Assembly (NCBI GenBank): GCA_029338675.1
Contig: JAQYAV010000108.1
Location: 1 to 64,000 of the forward strand
DNA: 64,000 nt
Direction of reading: 5' to 3'
Source: Lachnospiraceae bacterium
Lineage (GTDB): Bacteria > Bacillota > Clostridia > Lachnospirales > Lachnospiraceae
Shown here piece by piece: positions 25,555 through 34,737 of this stretch; the stretch's first letter is position 1, and each line of letters starts with the position of its first letter. The position numbers and the translations under genes are program-made. The notes below the pieces were generated by a model that was not told the origin of the DNA, did not search any database, and was given only the letters and a program-made list of their open reading frames with translations.

Positions 25555-26498
25555 AAAAGTCCTAGCACAAAGACCACAACAGCTGAAATAAATGTTAATA
25601 TAGGAAGCACTCGTAATAAATGAGTGCTTTTTTTAATTAATAAATTTAATAAAAGAGTAAATAGATGACATATGAATGAAAAAACAATCAATAAAATAAT
25701 ATTGGATAATTTAAAATGTGAGATAATGGCACATAATATAGATGAAATACTTACAGGAATAATGCACGATGCGATGCAAAGATTCTTTGATACTAGATTG
25801 TTTATAGAACTTTGCCCAGTAAAATATCCTTTTTCACAATCAATCATATGAGTAAGTAAACCAAGTAAAGCTGAAAAGAGGATAAGAATGCAACATATTT
25901 CTATTATAGGAATATTAATTTTGTAAACTAAATCCTTTGCTTTGAATTGTCCATCAGTTGTATTTTCTATAGTAAAAATACTATCACTAGATAGATATTT
26001 TAATAAGTATGCATCTAGTTCATCATTGTATTCATCCATATCTGTACAATATTTTAATAATTCGCCAGAAACAATCTTAAAAATGTGAGAAAAAAGGGTT
26101 TCGTTAATTGTACCAGCCATTGTTGTTCCAGGTGAAGTGTACTGAACTATGTTTGCTATATTAGTGGTGCCACTAATGTATGCATCAAAAAAACCATTTG
26201 GGATAAAATATCCACATTCAGCGTCGTTTCTTTTGATTTGGTTAATCATAGAAGTTAAATCTGTGGCTTCCTCAAATGAGTAAACAGAAGACGACTGTAT
26301 CATGTTATTGATCAATATATCGTTATATTGAGATGTGTCTTCAGAATATATAAGTACTTTGATTTGGGCAGATTTATTTTTTGTAGGTAACATAGTATAT
26401 GTTATTGATAAACAAAATAAAAAAACGAGCATAATAATATACATTTTTTTATGTAAGATTCTTTTCAAATATACTACTGATTTATTAGTAATATTCAT
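25551..26498 (-). CDS. ABC-2 type permease (second subunit)
   Basis: 315 residues. The topology is one N-terminal helix (residues 17-35), an extracytoplasmic domain of about 150 residues, then five to six helices. That is the ABC-2 transporter permease pattern with a large external loop. The last gene of a three-gene ABC operon, ten bases after the first permease. Substrate unknown; related exporters handle peptides, antibiotics or lipids. The gene's 3' end overlaps the YigZ stop. Confidence 0.75.
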   Translation of the reverse strand: MNITNKSVVYLKRILHKKMYIIMLVFLFCLSITYTMLPTKNKSAQIKVLIYSEDTSQYNDILINNMIQSSSVYSFEEATDLTSMINQIKRNDAECGYFIPNGFFDAYISGTTNIANIVQYTSPGTTMAGTINETLFSHIFKIVSGELLKYCTDMDEYNDELDAYLLKYLSSDSIFTIENTTDGQFKAKDLVYKINIPIIEICCILILFSALLGLLTHMIDCEKGYFTGQSSINNLVSKNLCIASCIIPVSISSILCAIISHFKLSNIILLIVFSFICHLFTLLLNLLIKKSTHLLRVLPILTFISAVVVFVLGLF

Positions 26499-26508
26499 AA
26501 GTAACTCC

Positions 26509-27630
26509 TTATAATGCGAATAGTGAATTAGTAAAAAGCTTAAGCAGCAAGCAACCAGGTAAATAGTTTGATATGCTTTGGATTGATGCTGGTAATAAGG
26601 CTAATGGAAGAATGCCACCACCGATATACATAATTAAAATAGCAACAAACAAAACAATCATATTTGCTGAAAAAATATTTTTACATAGTGAGCAAATAAT
26701 CGAAATAATAAATGAAATGATAAATATGCCTGGAATAACAGTAATAATTCCAAGTGGATTAAGTTTTTTGAATATTAATCCAAGTATAATATTACATGGA
26801 ATATATGTAATGAATAAGGCAATATTTGTACAAATCATTCTACTGATAAATATATGAAAATTGTTGATTTTGTATGTGCTAAGGGACAAAACCATGCCTT
26901 TATTATAACCAAGAAGAAATGGCATAAGAATAAAAGCCATAAAAAATAAAGATAGTATTGTGGCTGTCCCCATGTAGTGTTCTAGCAGTGTGTAATTTCC
27001 CTCTTTTGTTGTGTCAGCTACTGTGATGTATGAATCCTTGCCTAATGCACGTTCTAAAAAAACAAGATTAACAGTATTTGTAGTTGTTAAATATTGTGCA
27101 TCAGTAAAATTGTGAGAAAGCATAGTATCGCTTGCACTATATACTGCAGCCTGAGCAACACCTAAATATGTAGCAAAGGAAAAGAAAACTTCATTTGAAA
27201 TATATGCTTCTATAGAGGAATTATCTTTAACAATTATTTTGATTGGAGGATTAGTTCCATCCATTATTCCAGAGAAAAAATTATCAGGTACAACAATAAA
27301 GTACATTGCTTCTCCAGAATTAATTAACTTATTGCCTTCTTCTATAGAATTAACTTCTATTAATGTTGCCACAGAATTGATGCTTTCTGTGTCTTGCAAC
27401 ATTGATACACCCCAATTGTTATATTTTTTGTCTGTGTCATCAGGAAGATAATATGCAATTTTAATTTTAGTGAAACTTTTTTTCTCGTAAATATTATTCG
27501 AAATAATCTTGCCAGCTCCTCCAAGTATTGCAAGCAAAATACTTACTGCAATAAGTAGTTTTGGTATATATACACGCAAGCGCTTCAAATCAGAGAAAAT
27601 TAAATGTTTTAGTAGATTAAATTTACTCAT
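26509..27630 (-). CDS. ABC-2 type permease (first subunit)
   Basis: 373 residues. One N-terminal membrane helix (residues 22-44) is followed by a large external domain (about residues 45-220) and six C-terminal helices, as in PF12698-type exporters. It shares topology with the downstream permease, so the two probably form a heterodimer. It overlaps the ATPase gene by four bases (ATGA), indicating coupling. Confidence 0.8.
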   Translation of the reverse strand: MSKFNLLKHLIFSDLKRLRVYIPKLLIAVSILLAILGGAGKIISNNIYEKKSFTKIKIAYYLPDDTDKKYNNWGVSMLQDTESINSVATLIEVNSIEEGNKLINSGEAMYFIVVPDNFFSGIMDGTNPPIKIIVKDNSSIEAYISNEVFFSFATYLGVAQAAVYSASDTMLSHNFTDAQYLTTTNTVNLVFLERALGKDSYITVADTTKEGNYTLLEHYMGTATILSLFFMAFILMPFLLGYNKGMVLSLSTYKINNFHIFISRMICTNIALFITYIPCNIILGLIFKKLNPLGIITVIPGIFIISFIISIICSLCKNIFSANMIVLFVAILIMYIGGGILPLALLPASIQSISNYLPGCLLLKLFTNSLFAL

Positions 27631-28262
27631 TGATTTCTCCTTAAAATGTCAACATAACTAATATTGTTTTGTTGTAATTCTTTTGTATCAAATAGCGAAC
27701 CATTACTTAGTAAATATACCTTGTTACAAAATCTAAAGACATCCTCGTCGTGAGAAGCAACAATTATTGTTTTGTTGTTCTGTAAAAAAGATGACATAAT
27801 TGCTAATATATCTCGTTTTGCAACTAAATCAAGTGCTGCAAAAGGTTCATCTAATAAAAGAACATCTGGATTATTAATTAGTACAGTTGCAAGACTAAGT
27901 CTTTTTTTCATCCCACCTGACATTTTTGAAACAGGAGTATCTAAAAAATTCTTAATACCCATATCTAGTAATGGGGATTCATTAAGTTTATTTTGTATTT
28001 CGTATTTGGAAAGAGAAGTCCACATTCTTATGTTGTCAATAGGTTTTAGTTCATCAAATAATGGATTGTTCTGAGGCAGATAGCCTAATTTGAAATCTTT
28101 ATTGCTTGCATATTGTTTTGCAATAGTACTTAAAAGCGTGGATTTTCCAGAACCATTGGCTCCTAAAATTCCAATTGCTTCACCATTGTTAGCACATAAG
28201 CTTATGTTATTTAAAACGACCTTTTTTCCGTATGCTTTATGTATGTTTTCTATTTTAATCAT
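27627..28262 (-). CDS. ABC transporter ATP-binding protein
   Basis: 211 residues, one nucleotide-binding domain: Walker A GANGSGKST at residue ~34, Q-loop LGYLPQNNPLF, signature MSGGMKKRLSLA, Walker B VLLLDEP and switch histidine IVASHDED. It is the energy subunit for the two permeases downstream. The Q-loop and signature resemble those of exporters of the CcmA/DrrA class. First gene of the operon. Confidence 0.92.
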   Translation of the reverse strand: MIKIENIHKAYGKKVVLNNISLCANNGEAIGILGANGSGKSTLLSTIAKQYASNKDFKLGYLPQNNPLFDELKPIDNIRMWTSLSKYEIQNKLNESPLLDMGIKNFLDTPVSKMSGGMKKRLSLATVLINNPDVLLLDEPFAALDLVAKRDILAIMSSFLQNNKTIIVASHDEDVFRFCNKVYLLSNGSLFDTKELQQNNISYVDILRRNQ

Positions 28263-28354
28263 AATTACCTCGAAATTAATATACTGTGTAGACTTTGAAA
28301 TATTATTTTGTTATAATAGCATTTGCGTGTCGATGTAAAAATATGATATGGGTT

Positions 28355-28627
28355 TTAGTAATCTTCTTCAATTACTTGAAAATCAAGGTAGTCAAATTCG
28401 ATTTGTTCGATAAAGTTATCTTTTGTAAAACGAGTACGTGAATGTTTGATAAAATCCTCTTGATTAGATTTTAGCCAAACAGGCTTAGCTAAATCAAATT
28501 CATAGCATAAGGTATCTAACGCCGAGTATACCTTTGCAGTTCTTGATAAACTGTAGTCATCAATGCAAACTGTATAGTCTTTTACCAGATGATTGTCTTT
28601 GATTAATTTTCCCCATATTCTAAACAT
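28355..28627 (-). CDS. Small conserved-looking protein of unknown function
   Basis: 90 residues, soluble, acidic end (..FDYLDFQVIEEDY), no membrane segment or known motif. It has a GAGG site eight bases before its ATG, ordinary codon use and no strong competing frame, so I take it as real. It stands alone between the ABC operon and tgt. Function not recognised. Confidence 0.6.
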   Translation of the reverse strand: MFRIWGKLIKDNHLVKDYTVCIDDYSLSRTAKVYSALDTLCYEFDLAKPVWLKSNQEDFIKHSRTRFTKDNFIEQIEFDYLDFQVIEEDY

Positions 28628-28724
28628 TGGTTTTACCTCGCATGATTTTTAGTAAAGTATGTTTAATTATAGAACGTAACTAATAAAATTTCAATCATTC
28701 TATAGTAAGAAATGTGGTGAGAAA

Positions 28725-29852
28725 ATGTATAAGATTATTACGACTGATGGACAAGCTAAAAGAGGAGAATTAACTACTCCACATGGTGTTATACAAACGC
28801 CTGTATTTATGAATGTTGGAACAGTTGCTGCAATAAAAGGTGCGGTTTCGACAGAAGATCTTAATTCTATTGGTACCCAGGTGGAGTTATCTAATACATA
28901 CCATCTTCATGTAAGACCAGGTGATAAACTAATTAAGGAATTAGGTGGATTGCATAAATTTATGGTATGGGATAAGCCTATATTAACTGACTCAGGTGGA
29001 TTTCAGGTTTTTTCTTTAGCAGGGCTTAGAAAGATAAAGGAAGAGGGAGTTTATTTTAATTCTCATATAGATGGCCGAAAAATTTTTATGGGTCCAGAAG
29101 AAAGCGTGCAGATTCAATCTAATTTAGGATCTACAATTGCCATGGCGTTTGATGAATGTCCTCCTTCAACAGCAGAGAAAAATTATATTTTACCATCAGT
29201 AGAAAGAACTACTAGATGGCTTGTAAGATGCAAGGAAGAGATGAAGAGACTTAATAGTCTTGAAGATACAATAAATAAAAAGCAAATGCTGTTCGGAATT
29301 AACCAAGGTGGAATTTTCGAAGATATAAGAATTGAACATGCAAAGCAGATATCAGAATTAGATTTAGATGGTTATGCAATAGGTGGTCTTGCAGTTGGTG
29401 AATCTCACGAGGAAATGTATAGAATATTAGATGCAACAGTGCCATATTTGCCACAAAATAAACCAACGTATTTAATGGGGGTAGGAACACCTGCTAATAT
29501 TCTTGAGGCAGTATCAAGAGGAGTAGATTTCTTTGATTGTGTATATCCAAGTCGAAATGGAAGACATGGACATGTATATACTAATAAAGGTAAATTGAAT
29601 CTCTTCAATGCAAAATATGAAAAAGATATGTCTCCAATTGATGAAGGTTGCGGATGCCCTGCCTGTCAAAAGTATTCAAGGGCATATATAAGACATTTAT
29701 TAAAGGCAAAGGAAATGCTTGGCATGAGATTTTGTGTCTTGCATAATTTGTATTTTTATAATAATATGATGAAGGAAATAAGAGAAGCTATAGAAGAGCA
29801 TCGTTTTGAAGAATATAAGAAAAACAAGCTCATGGGCTTTGAAAATAATTAG
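28725..29852 (+). CDS. tgt: tRNA-guanine(34) transglycosylase
   Basis: 375 residues, full length. It exchanges guanine 34 for preQ1 in tRNAs with GUN anticodons, on the way to queuosine. Visible hallmarks: GVIQTPVFMNVGTVAAIK, ELSNTYHLHVRPG, the nucleophile region LTDSGGFQVFSLA, DECPPS, GGLAVGE, and the zinc site CGCPAC.KY (C-x-C-x2-C plus a downstream His). The C-x2-C and the HN at LHNL fit the family. yajC follows 23 bases later, the common tgt-yajC arrangement. Confidence 0.97.
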   Translation: MYKIITTDGQAKRGELTTPHGVIQTPVFMNVGTVAAIKGAVSTEDLNSIGTQVELSNTYHLHVRPGDKLIKELGGLHKFMVWDKPILTDSGGFQVFSLAGLRKIKEEGVYFNSHIDGRKIFMGPEESVQIQSNLGSTIAMAFDECPPSTAEKNYILPSVERTTRWLVRCKEEMKRLNSLEDTINKKQMLFGINQGGIFEDIRIEHAKQISELDLDGYAIGGLAVGESHEEMYRILDATVPYLPQNKPTYLMGVGTPANILEAVSRGVDFFDCVYPSRNGRHGHVYTNKGKLNLFNAKYEKDMSPIDEGCGCPACQKYSRAYIRHLLKAKEMLGMRFCVLHNLYFYNNMMKEIREAIEEHRFEEYKKNKLMGFENN

Positions 29853-29875
29853 AAGAATATTTAGGAGGAACAATT

Positions 29876-30205
29876 ATGTTTTTAGAGAGTGCAAGTGCCG
29901 CAGGAAGCGGTTTGTCGCTTATAGTCATTATTGCATTTTGGATTGTATTAATGTATTTTATGATTGTAAAGCCACAGAAGAAACAGAAGAAGCAGATGGA
30001 GGATCTTCATTCATCAATGGAACCAGGAGATAGCATTATGACTACAGGTGGTTTCTATGGTACTTTATTAGATATTGTTGACGATACAACAGTAATCGTA
30101 GAGTTTGGTAATAACAAGAATTGTCGAATTCCGATGCATAAGAATGCAATTGCTGAGGTTGAAAAATCAGGCTCTGCAGTAGTTAAGGAAGAATCTGATA
30201 AATAA
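29876..30205 (+). CDS. yajC: Preprotein translocase accessory subunit YajC
   Basis: 109 residues with one N-terminal membrane helix (LSLIVIIAFWIVLMYFMIV), then KPQKKQKKQMED, and the conserved PGDSIMTTGGFYGTL core. YajC associates with SecDF-YajC and SecYEG. GGAGG precedes the start. A strong terminator follows. Confidence 0.95.
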   Translation: MFLESASAAGSGLSLIVIIAFWIVLMYFMIVKPQKKQKKQMEDLHSSMEPGDSIMTTGGFYGTLLDIVDDTTVIVEFGNNKNCRIPMHKNAIAEVEKSGSAVVKEESDK

Positions 30206-30220
30206 TTGGACAAGACAAAG

Positions 30221-30262
30221 AATCTAAGATGTGTCAAATGTGATATGTCTTAGATTTTTTTT
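30221..30262 (+). terminator. Terminator after tgt-yajC
   Basis: AATCTAAGA pairs with TCTTAGATT around an 18-base loop that can pair further, followed by eight or more T. Confidence 0.85.
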
Positions 30263-30278
30263 TGACGCTTTTTGTTTT

Positions 30279-30326
30279 ATAGTAAAGTGTATAGGATGCT
30301 AAATAGTAAAGCGTATAGGAATGCTT
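30279..30326. repeat. Two-unit 24-bp tandem repeat
   Basis: ATAGTAAAGTGTATAGGATG at 30279 recurs at 30303 with two changes. It lies in the 344-base gap before the acidic membrane protein. The rest of the gap is AT-rich with no other clear element except the possible promoter near 30440. Confidence 0.7.
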
Positions 30327-30439
30327 GTTTATAAATTTGTTTTGTGTTATTATTAGCTATGTGTTTATTATTTTTAAGTAACGTTACAATATAACTTATG
30401 TAGTCGCAATATATTAAAATTAACTAATCAATGGAATGG

Positions 30440-30467
30440 TTTACAAAGTTTTTTGTAGTGATATATT
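30440..30467 (+). promoter_or_regulatory. Possible promoter of the acidic membrane protein gene
   Basis: TTTACA and TATATT separated by 16 bp, about 80 bases before the start at 30550. Tentative in this AT-rich stretch. Confidence 0.35.
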
Positions 30468-30549
30468 GTCAAAAAACTATATATCATGTGCTAAGTATTT
30501 GCTGGAGTTATGTTGAATCAAATAAAAGAAATTTTGTAAAGGAGGAAAT

Positions 30550-32202
30550 ATGGACGAGAATTATCTTGATGATCTATTAAATGATATATCTAACAAGGGA
30601 AAGTCAAATGATGATTTTGATAACGCTATAAATAGTGATGTGGGACTAGATATTGATTTTTCAGATATAGATAATATTTCCTTGGAAGAATTAGATGGAT
30701 TTGATGATTTAACCTTAGATGATTTAGAGGTTGATGATATTGATTTTGATGATGTTGATGTTACAAAATTATCTGATGACGCAAACAATAAAAGTAAAGT
30801 TACTATAGAGCCAGAGAAGTATGATTTAAATGATTTGATTGATGAGGCTAATGCTAGCTCACTACAAAAAGATTATGTTGGTGAAGAAGTAAACGCAAGT
30901 GATGAGCTAGATGATTCTTCACAGGATGTATTTACTGAAGCAAAAAATGATATGGACTTAGATCAAAAGATATATTCTTTTGACAATGAAGAAGTTAGTT
31001 TAATGTCTTCTAAAGAGGATGATAAAAGCTCAAGTGAGTCATCTATAGATAATTCTATAGATAATCTAAGTGATGTTGATGAAGCTTCTGTCGGTGCTGA
31101 TTTTGACAGTGATGGAATGGATTTGGATGATTTATTTTCTGCGCTTGGAATAGAGGCGGAGGAAGGTGAAGGTCAAAGTTCATATAATTATGGTGAAGAT
31201 GACCTTGATAAAATGTTTGAAGAAACTATGGCAATGTCGGCAGATAATATTGAGCTTGCTGGAATTAAGGAAATTGGTGACGACGATAGTGGAAGCATAG
31301 ACGATTATGGCTCAGTATTATCTGATGAAATAAGTCTAGAGGATACTGTTGATAAAAAGCAAAGAAAGAAAAAGACAAAACAGAAAAAAGAAAATGATGA
31401 AAATGCTTCTTCAAATAAGAAAGAAAGAAAAAGTATTTCAGAGATATTATTTGGAACTCCAGATGAAGAGGATTTGCTTGAGGAAGAGCAATTCAAGATA
31501 AAAAAAGAGCAAAAGCTTATTGCCAAAGAACAAAAGAAGTCATTAAGTGATGCTAAAAAGCAGGAAAAAGCTGAAAAAAAACAAATTAAAGAACAACAAA
31601 GTAAGAGCAAGAAAAATAAAAAATTACAAAAAAAACAGGAAAAAGAAGCTTTGTATAAGGCTGAATTAGAAGCTGAAAAGGATGAAAAGAAAGTACCAAC
31701 TTTTGTAGTTATAATTGTATTTTTACTTTTTGCAGCACTTGGATGCACAGTTGTTTTTGGTGCTAAGGGCTTTAGCTATTCACAGTTGATTAAACGTGCG
31801 TCTGACTACTTTGAAAGACAGCGATATAGATTGGCCTATGATGAGGTAGCAGGTGTAGAAGTCAAACCTAAACATGAGAATTTGAAGGAGCGTATTTATA
31901 CGGTTATGTACGTTGAACGTTTATATGAATCATATTGTAACTATACAAGAGTTAATAAATATGAGAAAGGCTTAGATGCTTTGCTACGTGGATTAGAAAA
32001 GTATGATGAACACTATGAGGAAGCGGTTGAATTAGAGATTGTTGATGATGTGAATTATTGTAAGAATCAGATTATTGAGGCATTGTTGACAGTATATGGT
32101 TTAGACGAAGCGAGTGCAAGAGAAATAATGCAATTAACAGGCCAGGATTATATGGAGGCACTTAATAAATATTGCAAAAAGTATAAAGTTGAGGAAGAAT
32201 AG
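30550..32202 (+). CDS. Large acidic membrane protein of unknown function
   Basis: 550 residues in four zones. Residues 1-255 are very acidic and low in complexity (many D-D-L, D-I-D-F-D repeats), with no globular signature. Residues about 265-380 are a Lys/Glu/Gln-rich predicted coiled coil (KEQKLIAKEQKKSLSDAKKQ). One membrane helix follows at about 382-402 (FVVIIVFLLFAALGCTVVFG). The last ~145 residues are a soluble helical domain with a tandem-helix, TPR-like look (YFERQRYRLAYDEV...). Acidic part and coil are probably cytoplasmic. A GGAGG precedes the ATG. Family not recognised; hisH follows 15 bases on, perhaps by chance. Confidence 0.75.
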   Translation: MDENYLDDLLNDISNKGKSNDDFDNAINSDVGLDIDFSDIDNISLEELDGFDDLTLDDLEVDDIDFDDVDVTKLSDDANNKSKVTIEPEKYDLNDLIDEANASSLQKDYVGEEVNASDELDDSSQDVFTEAKNDMDLDQKIYSFDNEEVSLMSSKEDDKSSSESSIDNSIDNLSDVDEASVGADFDSDGMDLDDLFSALGIEAEEGEGQSSYNYGEDDLDKMFEETMAMSADNIELAGIKEIGDDDSGSIDDYGSVLSDEISLEDTVDKKQRKKKTKQKKENDENASSNKKERKSISEILFGTPDEEDLLEEEQFKIKKEQKLIAKEQKKSLSDAKKQEKAEKKQIKEQQSKSKKNKKLQKKQEKEALYKAELEAEKDEKKVPTFVVIIVFLLFAALGCTVVFGAKGFSYSQLIKRASDYFERQRYRLAYDEVAGVEVKPKHENLKERIYTVMYVERLYESYCNYTRVNKYEKGLDALLRGLEKYDEHYEEAVELEIVDDVNYCKNQIIEALLTVYGLDEASAREIMQLTGQDYMEALNKYCKKYKVEEE

Positions 32203-32217
32203 AGGCTTAGAGTAAAT

Positions 32218-32823
32218 ATGATAGCGATAATAGACTATGACGCAGGTAATATAAAGAGCGTTGAAAAAGCGATTATACATTTAGGTGAAGAAGCGATTGT
32301 TACTAGAGATAGAGATATTATTTTATCCAGTGACAAGGTTATTTTACCTGGTGTTGGATGCTTCAAAGATGCAATGGATAAGATTAGAGAATATAAACTT
32401 GAAAATGTAATATATGATGTAGTTGATTCCAAAAAACCATTTCTTGGAATATGTTTAGGCTTACAGTTGTTATATAAAACAAGTGAAGAAAGCATTGGAG
32501 CAACTGGGCTTGGAATTCTAGATGGAGAAATACTTAGAATTCCTGATGTTGAAGGCTTGAAGGTTCCTCAAATTGGTTGGAATTCTCTTGATATTAAGCC
32601 TGGGGCAACTTTGTTTAAGGGTATAGAAAATAATTCTTATGTATACTTTGTTCATTCGTATTATTTAAAGTCAAAAAATATTGATGAGGTAGCAGCAAGC
32701 ACAACATATTCAACAACAATTCATGCATCAGTTGAGAAAGATAATGTGTTTGCATGCCAGTTTCATCCAGAAAAAAGCTCTGCGGTTGGCTTAAAAATAT
32801 TACAGAATTTTATTGAATTATAA
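32218..32823 (+). CDS. hisH: Imidazole glycerol phosphate synthase, glutaminase subunit
   Basis: 201 residues, class I glutamine amidotransferase. Nucleophile Cys in FLGICLGLQLLY, and the catalytic His/Glu pair in CQFHPEKS. It supplies ammonia to HisF. Conserved start IAIIDYDAGNIKSVEKA. hisF follows 14 bases later; the remaining his genes are not in this window. Confidence 0.97.
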   Translation: MIAIIDYDAGNIKSVEKAIIHLGEEAIVTRDRDIILSSDKVILPGVGCFKDAMDKIREYKLENVIYDVVDSKKPFLGICLGLQLLYKTSEESIGATGLGILDGEILRIPDVEGLKVPQIGWNSLDIKPGATLFKGIENNSYVYFVHSYYLKSKNIDEVAASTTYSTTIHASVEKDNVFACQFHPEKSSAVGLKILQNFIEL

Positions 32824-32837
32824 TTTGAGGTGAAATT

Positions 32838-33599
32838 ATGCATACAAAGCGAATAATTCCTTGTTTGGATGTAAATAATGGTAGAGTTGTAAAAGGTATT
32901 AATTTTGTTAACCTGAGAGATGCTGGAGACCCAGTTGAAGTTGCTAAAGCCTATGATAAGGCTGGAGCAGATGAAGTTGTATTTCTTGACATAACTGCGT
33001 CGTCTGATGCAAGAAACATAGTTATTGATATGGTTAGACGAGTAGCAGAAAATGTATTTATTCCTTTTACAGTTGGTGGTGGAATAAGATCAGTTGAAGA
33101 CTTTAAGATGATTCTTAGAGAAGGTGCAGATAAAATTGCAATTAATTCTGCTGCAATAAATACGCCTAACTTAATAAGTGATGCCGCAGATAAGTTTGGT
33201 AGTCAATGTGTAGTTGTTGCAATAGATGCAAGAAGAAAAGCAGATGGATCAGGTTGGGGTGTGTTCAAAAATGGCGGAAGAGTTGATACAGGTTTAGATG
33301 CTATTGAATGGGCTATGAAGGCTGATAAAATGGGTGCAGGAGAAATTCTTTTGACTAGTATGGACTGCGATGGAACTAAAGCAGGATATGACGTCGAGTT
33401 AACAAGACTTATTTCGGAAAATGTAGCCATCCCAGTTATTGCATCTGGTGGAGCTGGAACTAAAGAGCATTTTTATGAAGCATTAACAGAAGGTAAAGCA
33501 GATGCCGCACTCGCAGCTTCTTTGTTCCATTACAAAGAATTAGAGATTATGGACCTTAAGAGATATCTTAGTGATAAAGGCCTTTCGATTAGATTATAA
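32838..33599 (+). CDS. hisF: Imidazole glycerol phosphate synthase, cyclase subunit
   Basis: 253 residues, TIM barrel, closing the imidazole ring and releasing AICAR. Catalytic Asp in [15 protein letters not shown] (Asp11) and in [14 protein letters not shown] (Asp130 equivalent); phosphate loops FTVGGGIRS and [14 protein letters not shown] ribosome site. Paired with hisH. Confidence 0.97.
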   Translation: MHTKRIIPCLDVNNGRVVKGINFVNLRDAGDPVEVAKAYDKAGADEVVFLDITASSDARNIVIDMVRRVAENVFIPFTVGGGIRSVEDFKMILREGADKIAINSAAINTPNLISDAADKFGSQCVVVAIDARRKADGSGWGVFKNGGRVDTGLDAIEWAMKADKMGAGEILLTSMDCDGTKAGYDVELTRLISENVAIPVIASGGAGTKEHFYEALTEGKADAALAASLFHYKELEIMDLKRYLSDKGLSIRL

Positions 33600-33644
33600 A
33601 AAGGTGAGATAGTGCATACTTAATGTGCTAAAGGAATACAAATA

Positions 33645-34064
33645 ATGATTACATTAGTAGAAAATGACATAAAAGTTGAAGAATATTTATATATAAGAAA
33701 TAGTGTTTCGTGGAAAAAACTTAGTAATAGTCAAGCCCAAAAGGCAATAGATAATAGTTTATTTTTTGTTAAGGCTATAGATGAAAATGGGAAATTAGTC
33801 GGAATGGGCAGAATTGTCGGTGATGGATCGGTGATTTGCTATATTCAAGATTTGGTTGTAGTTCCAGAATTTCAGAAATCTGGAATTGGTTCAGTGATTT
33901 TGAACAAGTTGATTGATTATGTGAAAAGCATAAAAGAAGAGGGTACAACCATGATGCTTTGTTTAATGTGTGCAAAGGGAAGGGAACCTTTCTATATAAA
34001 ACATAATTTTATTCCAAGACCAACTGATGGACTTGGACCAGGTATGATACAGTATCTTGAGTAA
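33645..34064 (+). CDS. GNAT family N-acetyltransferase
   Basis: 139 residues. The acetyl-CoA-binding motif A reads VVVPEFQKSGIGSVILNKLIDY, preceded by the beta-bulge strand VICYIQDL. C-terminal CAKGREPFYIKHNFIPRP is typical of small GNATs. Substrate unknown. It follows hisF by 45 bases and ends in a shared terminator. Confidence 0.88.
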   Translation: MITLVENDIKVEEYLYIRNSVSWKKLSNSQAQKAIDNSLFFVKAIDENGKLVGMGRIVGDGSVICYIQDLVVVPEFQKSGIGSVILNKLIDYVKSIKEEGTTMMLCLMCAKGREPFYIKHNFIPRPTDGLGPGMIQYLE

Positions 34065-34110
34065 ATAAAGAAAAGCGTAAGCAAAACTATTGCTTACGCT
34101 TTTCTTTATT
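34064..34110. terminator. Bidirectional terminator
   Basis: A long stem of about 20 bp (AAAGAAAAGCGTAAGCAA and its complement) with a 5-base loop, rich in A on the left and T on the right. It serves the GNAT gene on plus and the HPr-like gene on minus. Confidence 0.9.
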
Positions 34111-34116
34111 TATAAC

Positions 34117-34350
34117 CTAGTCAACTAAATAAGGTTTGATTTTTTCAAGAATTGCATCTGTTTCATCTTCAGCATGAATATTCAAATCGATAGGCTTAGA
34201 GATATCTAAACTGAAAATTCCCATAATTGACTTAGCATCAATAACATATCTTCCAGAAACTAAATCAAATTCAGCGTTAAAACCACTAATATCATTAACG
34301 AAGCTTTTTACCTTATCAATTGAATTGAGAGAAATCTTTACTGCTAACAT
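34117..34350 (-). CDS. HPr-family protein lacking the active-site histidine
   Basis: 77 residues with the HPr fold signature SGRYVIDAKSIMGIFSLDI, including the serine (S46 equivalent). The region that in HPr holds the phosphorylated His15 (G-x-HARP) reads SIDKVKSFV and contains no histidine. It therefore cannot act as a PTS carrier by the usual route and may be a regulatory or structural paralogue. The ATG at 34350 has GGAGG eight bases upstream; the TTG two codons earlier is too close. Promoter and terminator are both visible, so it is a single-gene unit. Confidence 0.85.
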   Translation of the reverse strand: MLAVKISLNSIDKVKSFVNDISGFNAEFDLVSGRYVIDAKSIMGIFSLDISKPIDLNIHAEDETDAILEKIKPYLVD

Positions 34351-34394
34351 TCCCAAAACCTCCTTGTTTACATTTAATGTCCACTTATGATACT

Positions 34395-34423
34395 ATAATA
34401 TAAGTTTGTAATTGAAAAGTCAA
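34395..34423 (-). promoter_or_regulatory. Promoter of the HPr-like gene
   Basis: On the minus strand TTGACT and TATTAT with a 17-bp spacer, 45 bases before the start at 34350. The rest of the gap to 34737 is AT-rich; I saw no further structured element in it. Confidence 0.75.
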
Positions 34424-34737
34424 TATAATTAGTGTAAAGAGTGTGCTAATTATATGTGTAATTAATATGATTATGATCTCAACTATATGTAGTATGACGA
34501 TTACAATAAATCAAAAAATATTTTTGACATTTACATAATAGTACTTTTTTATTATGTTTTATAAGTAATATGATAGTGCGTTTTATGCGTATAAAGGGGT
34601 GTTATTTATTTTTTGTTGATTGTACATTTTATGATAATGCATATTGATTACGTTGTGAATATTTCATTTAATTTCTTTAAATGTACTTCTTGTTTTTGAG
34701 AGCTTAGTAGATAAAATAATAAATCATGGGAGAATAT

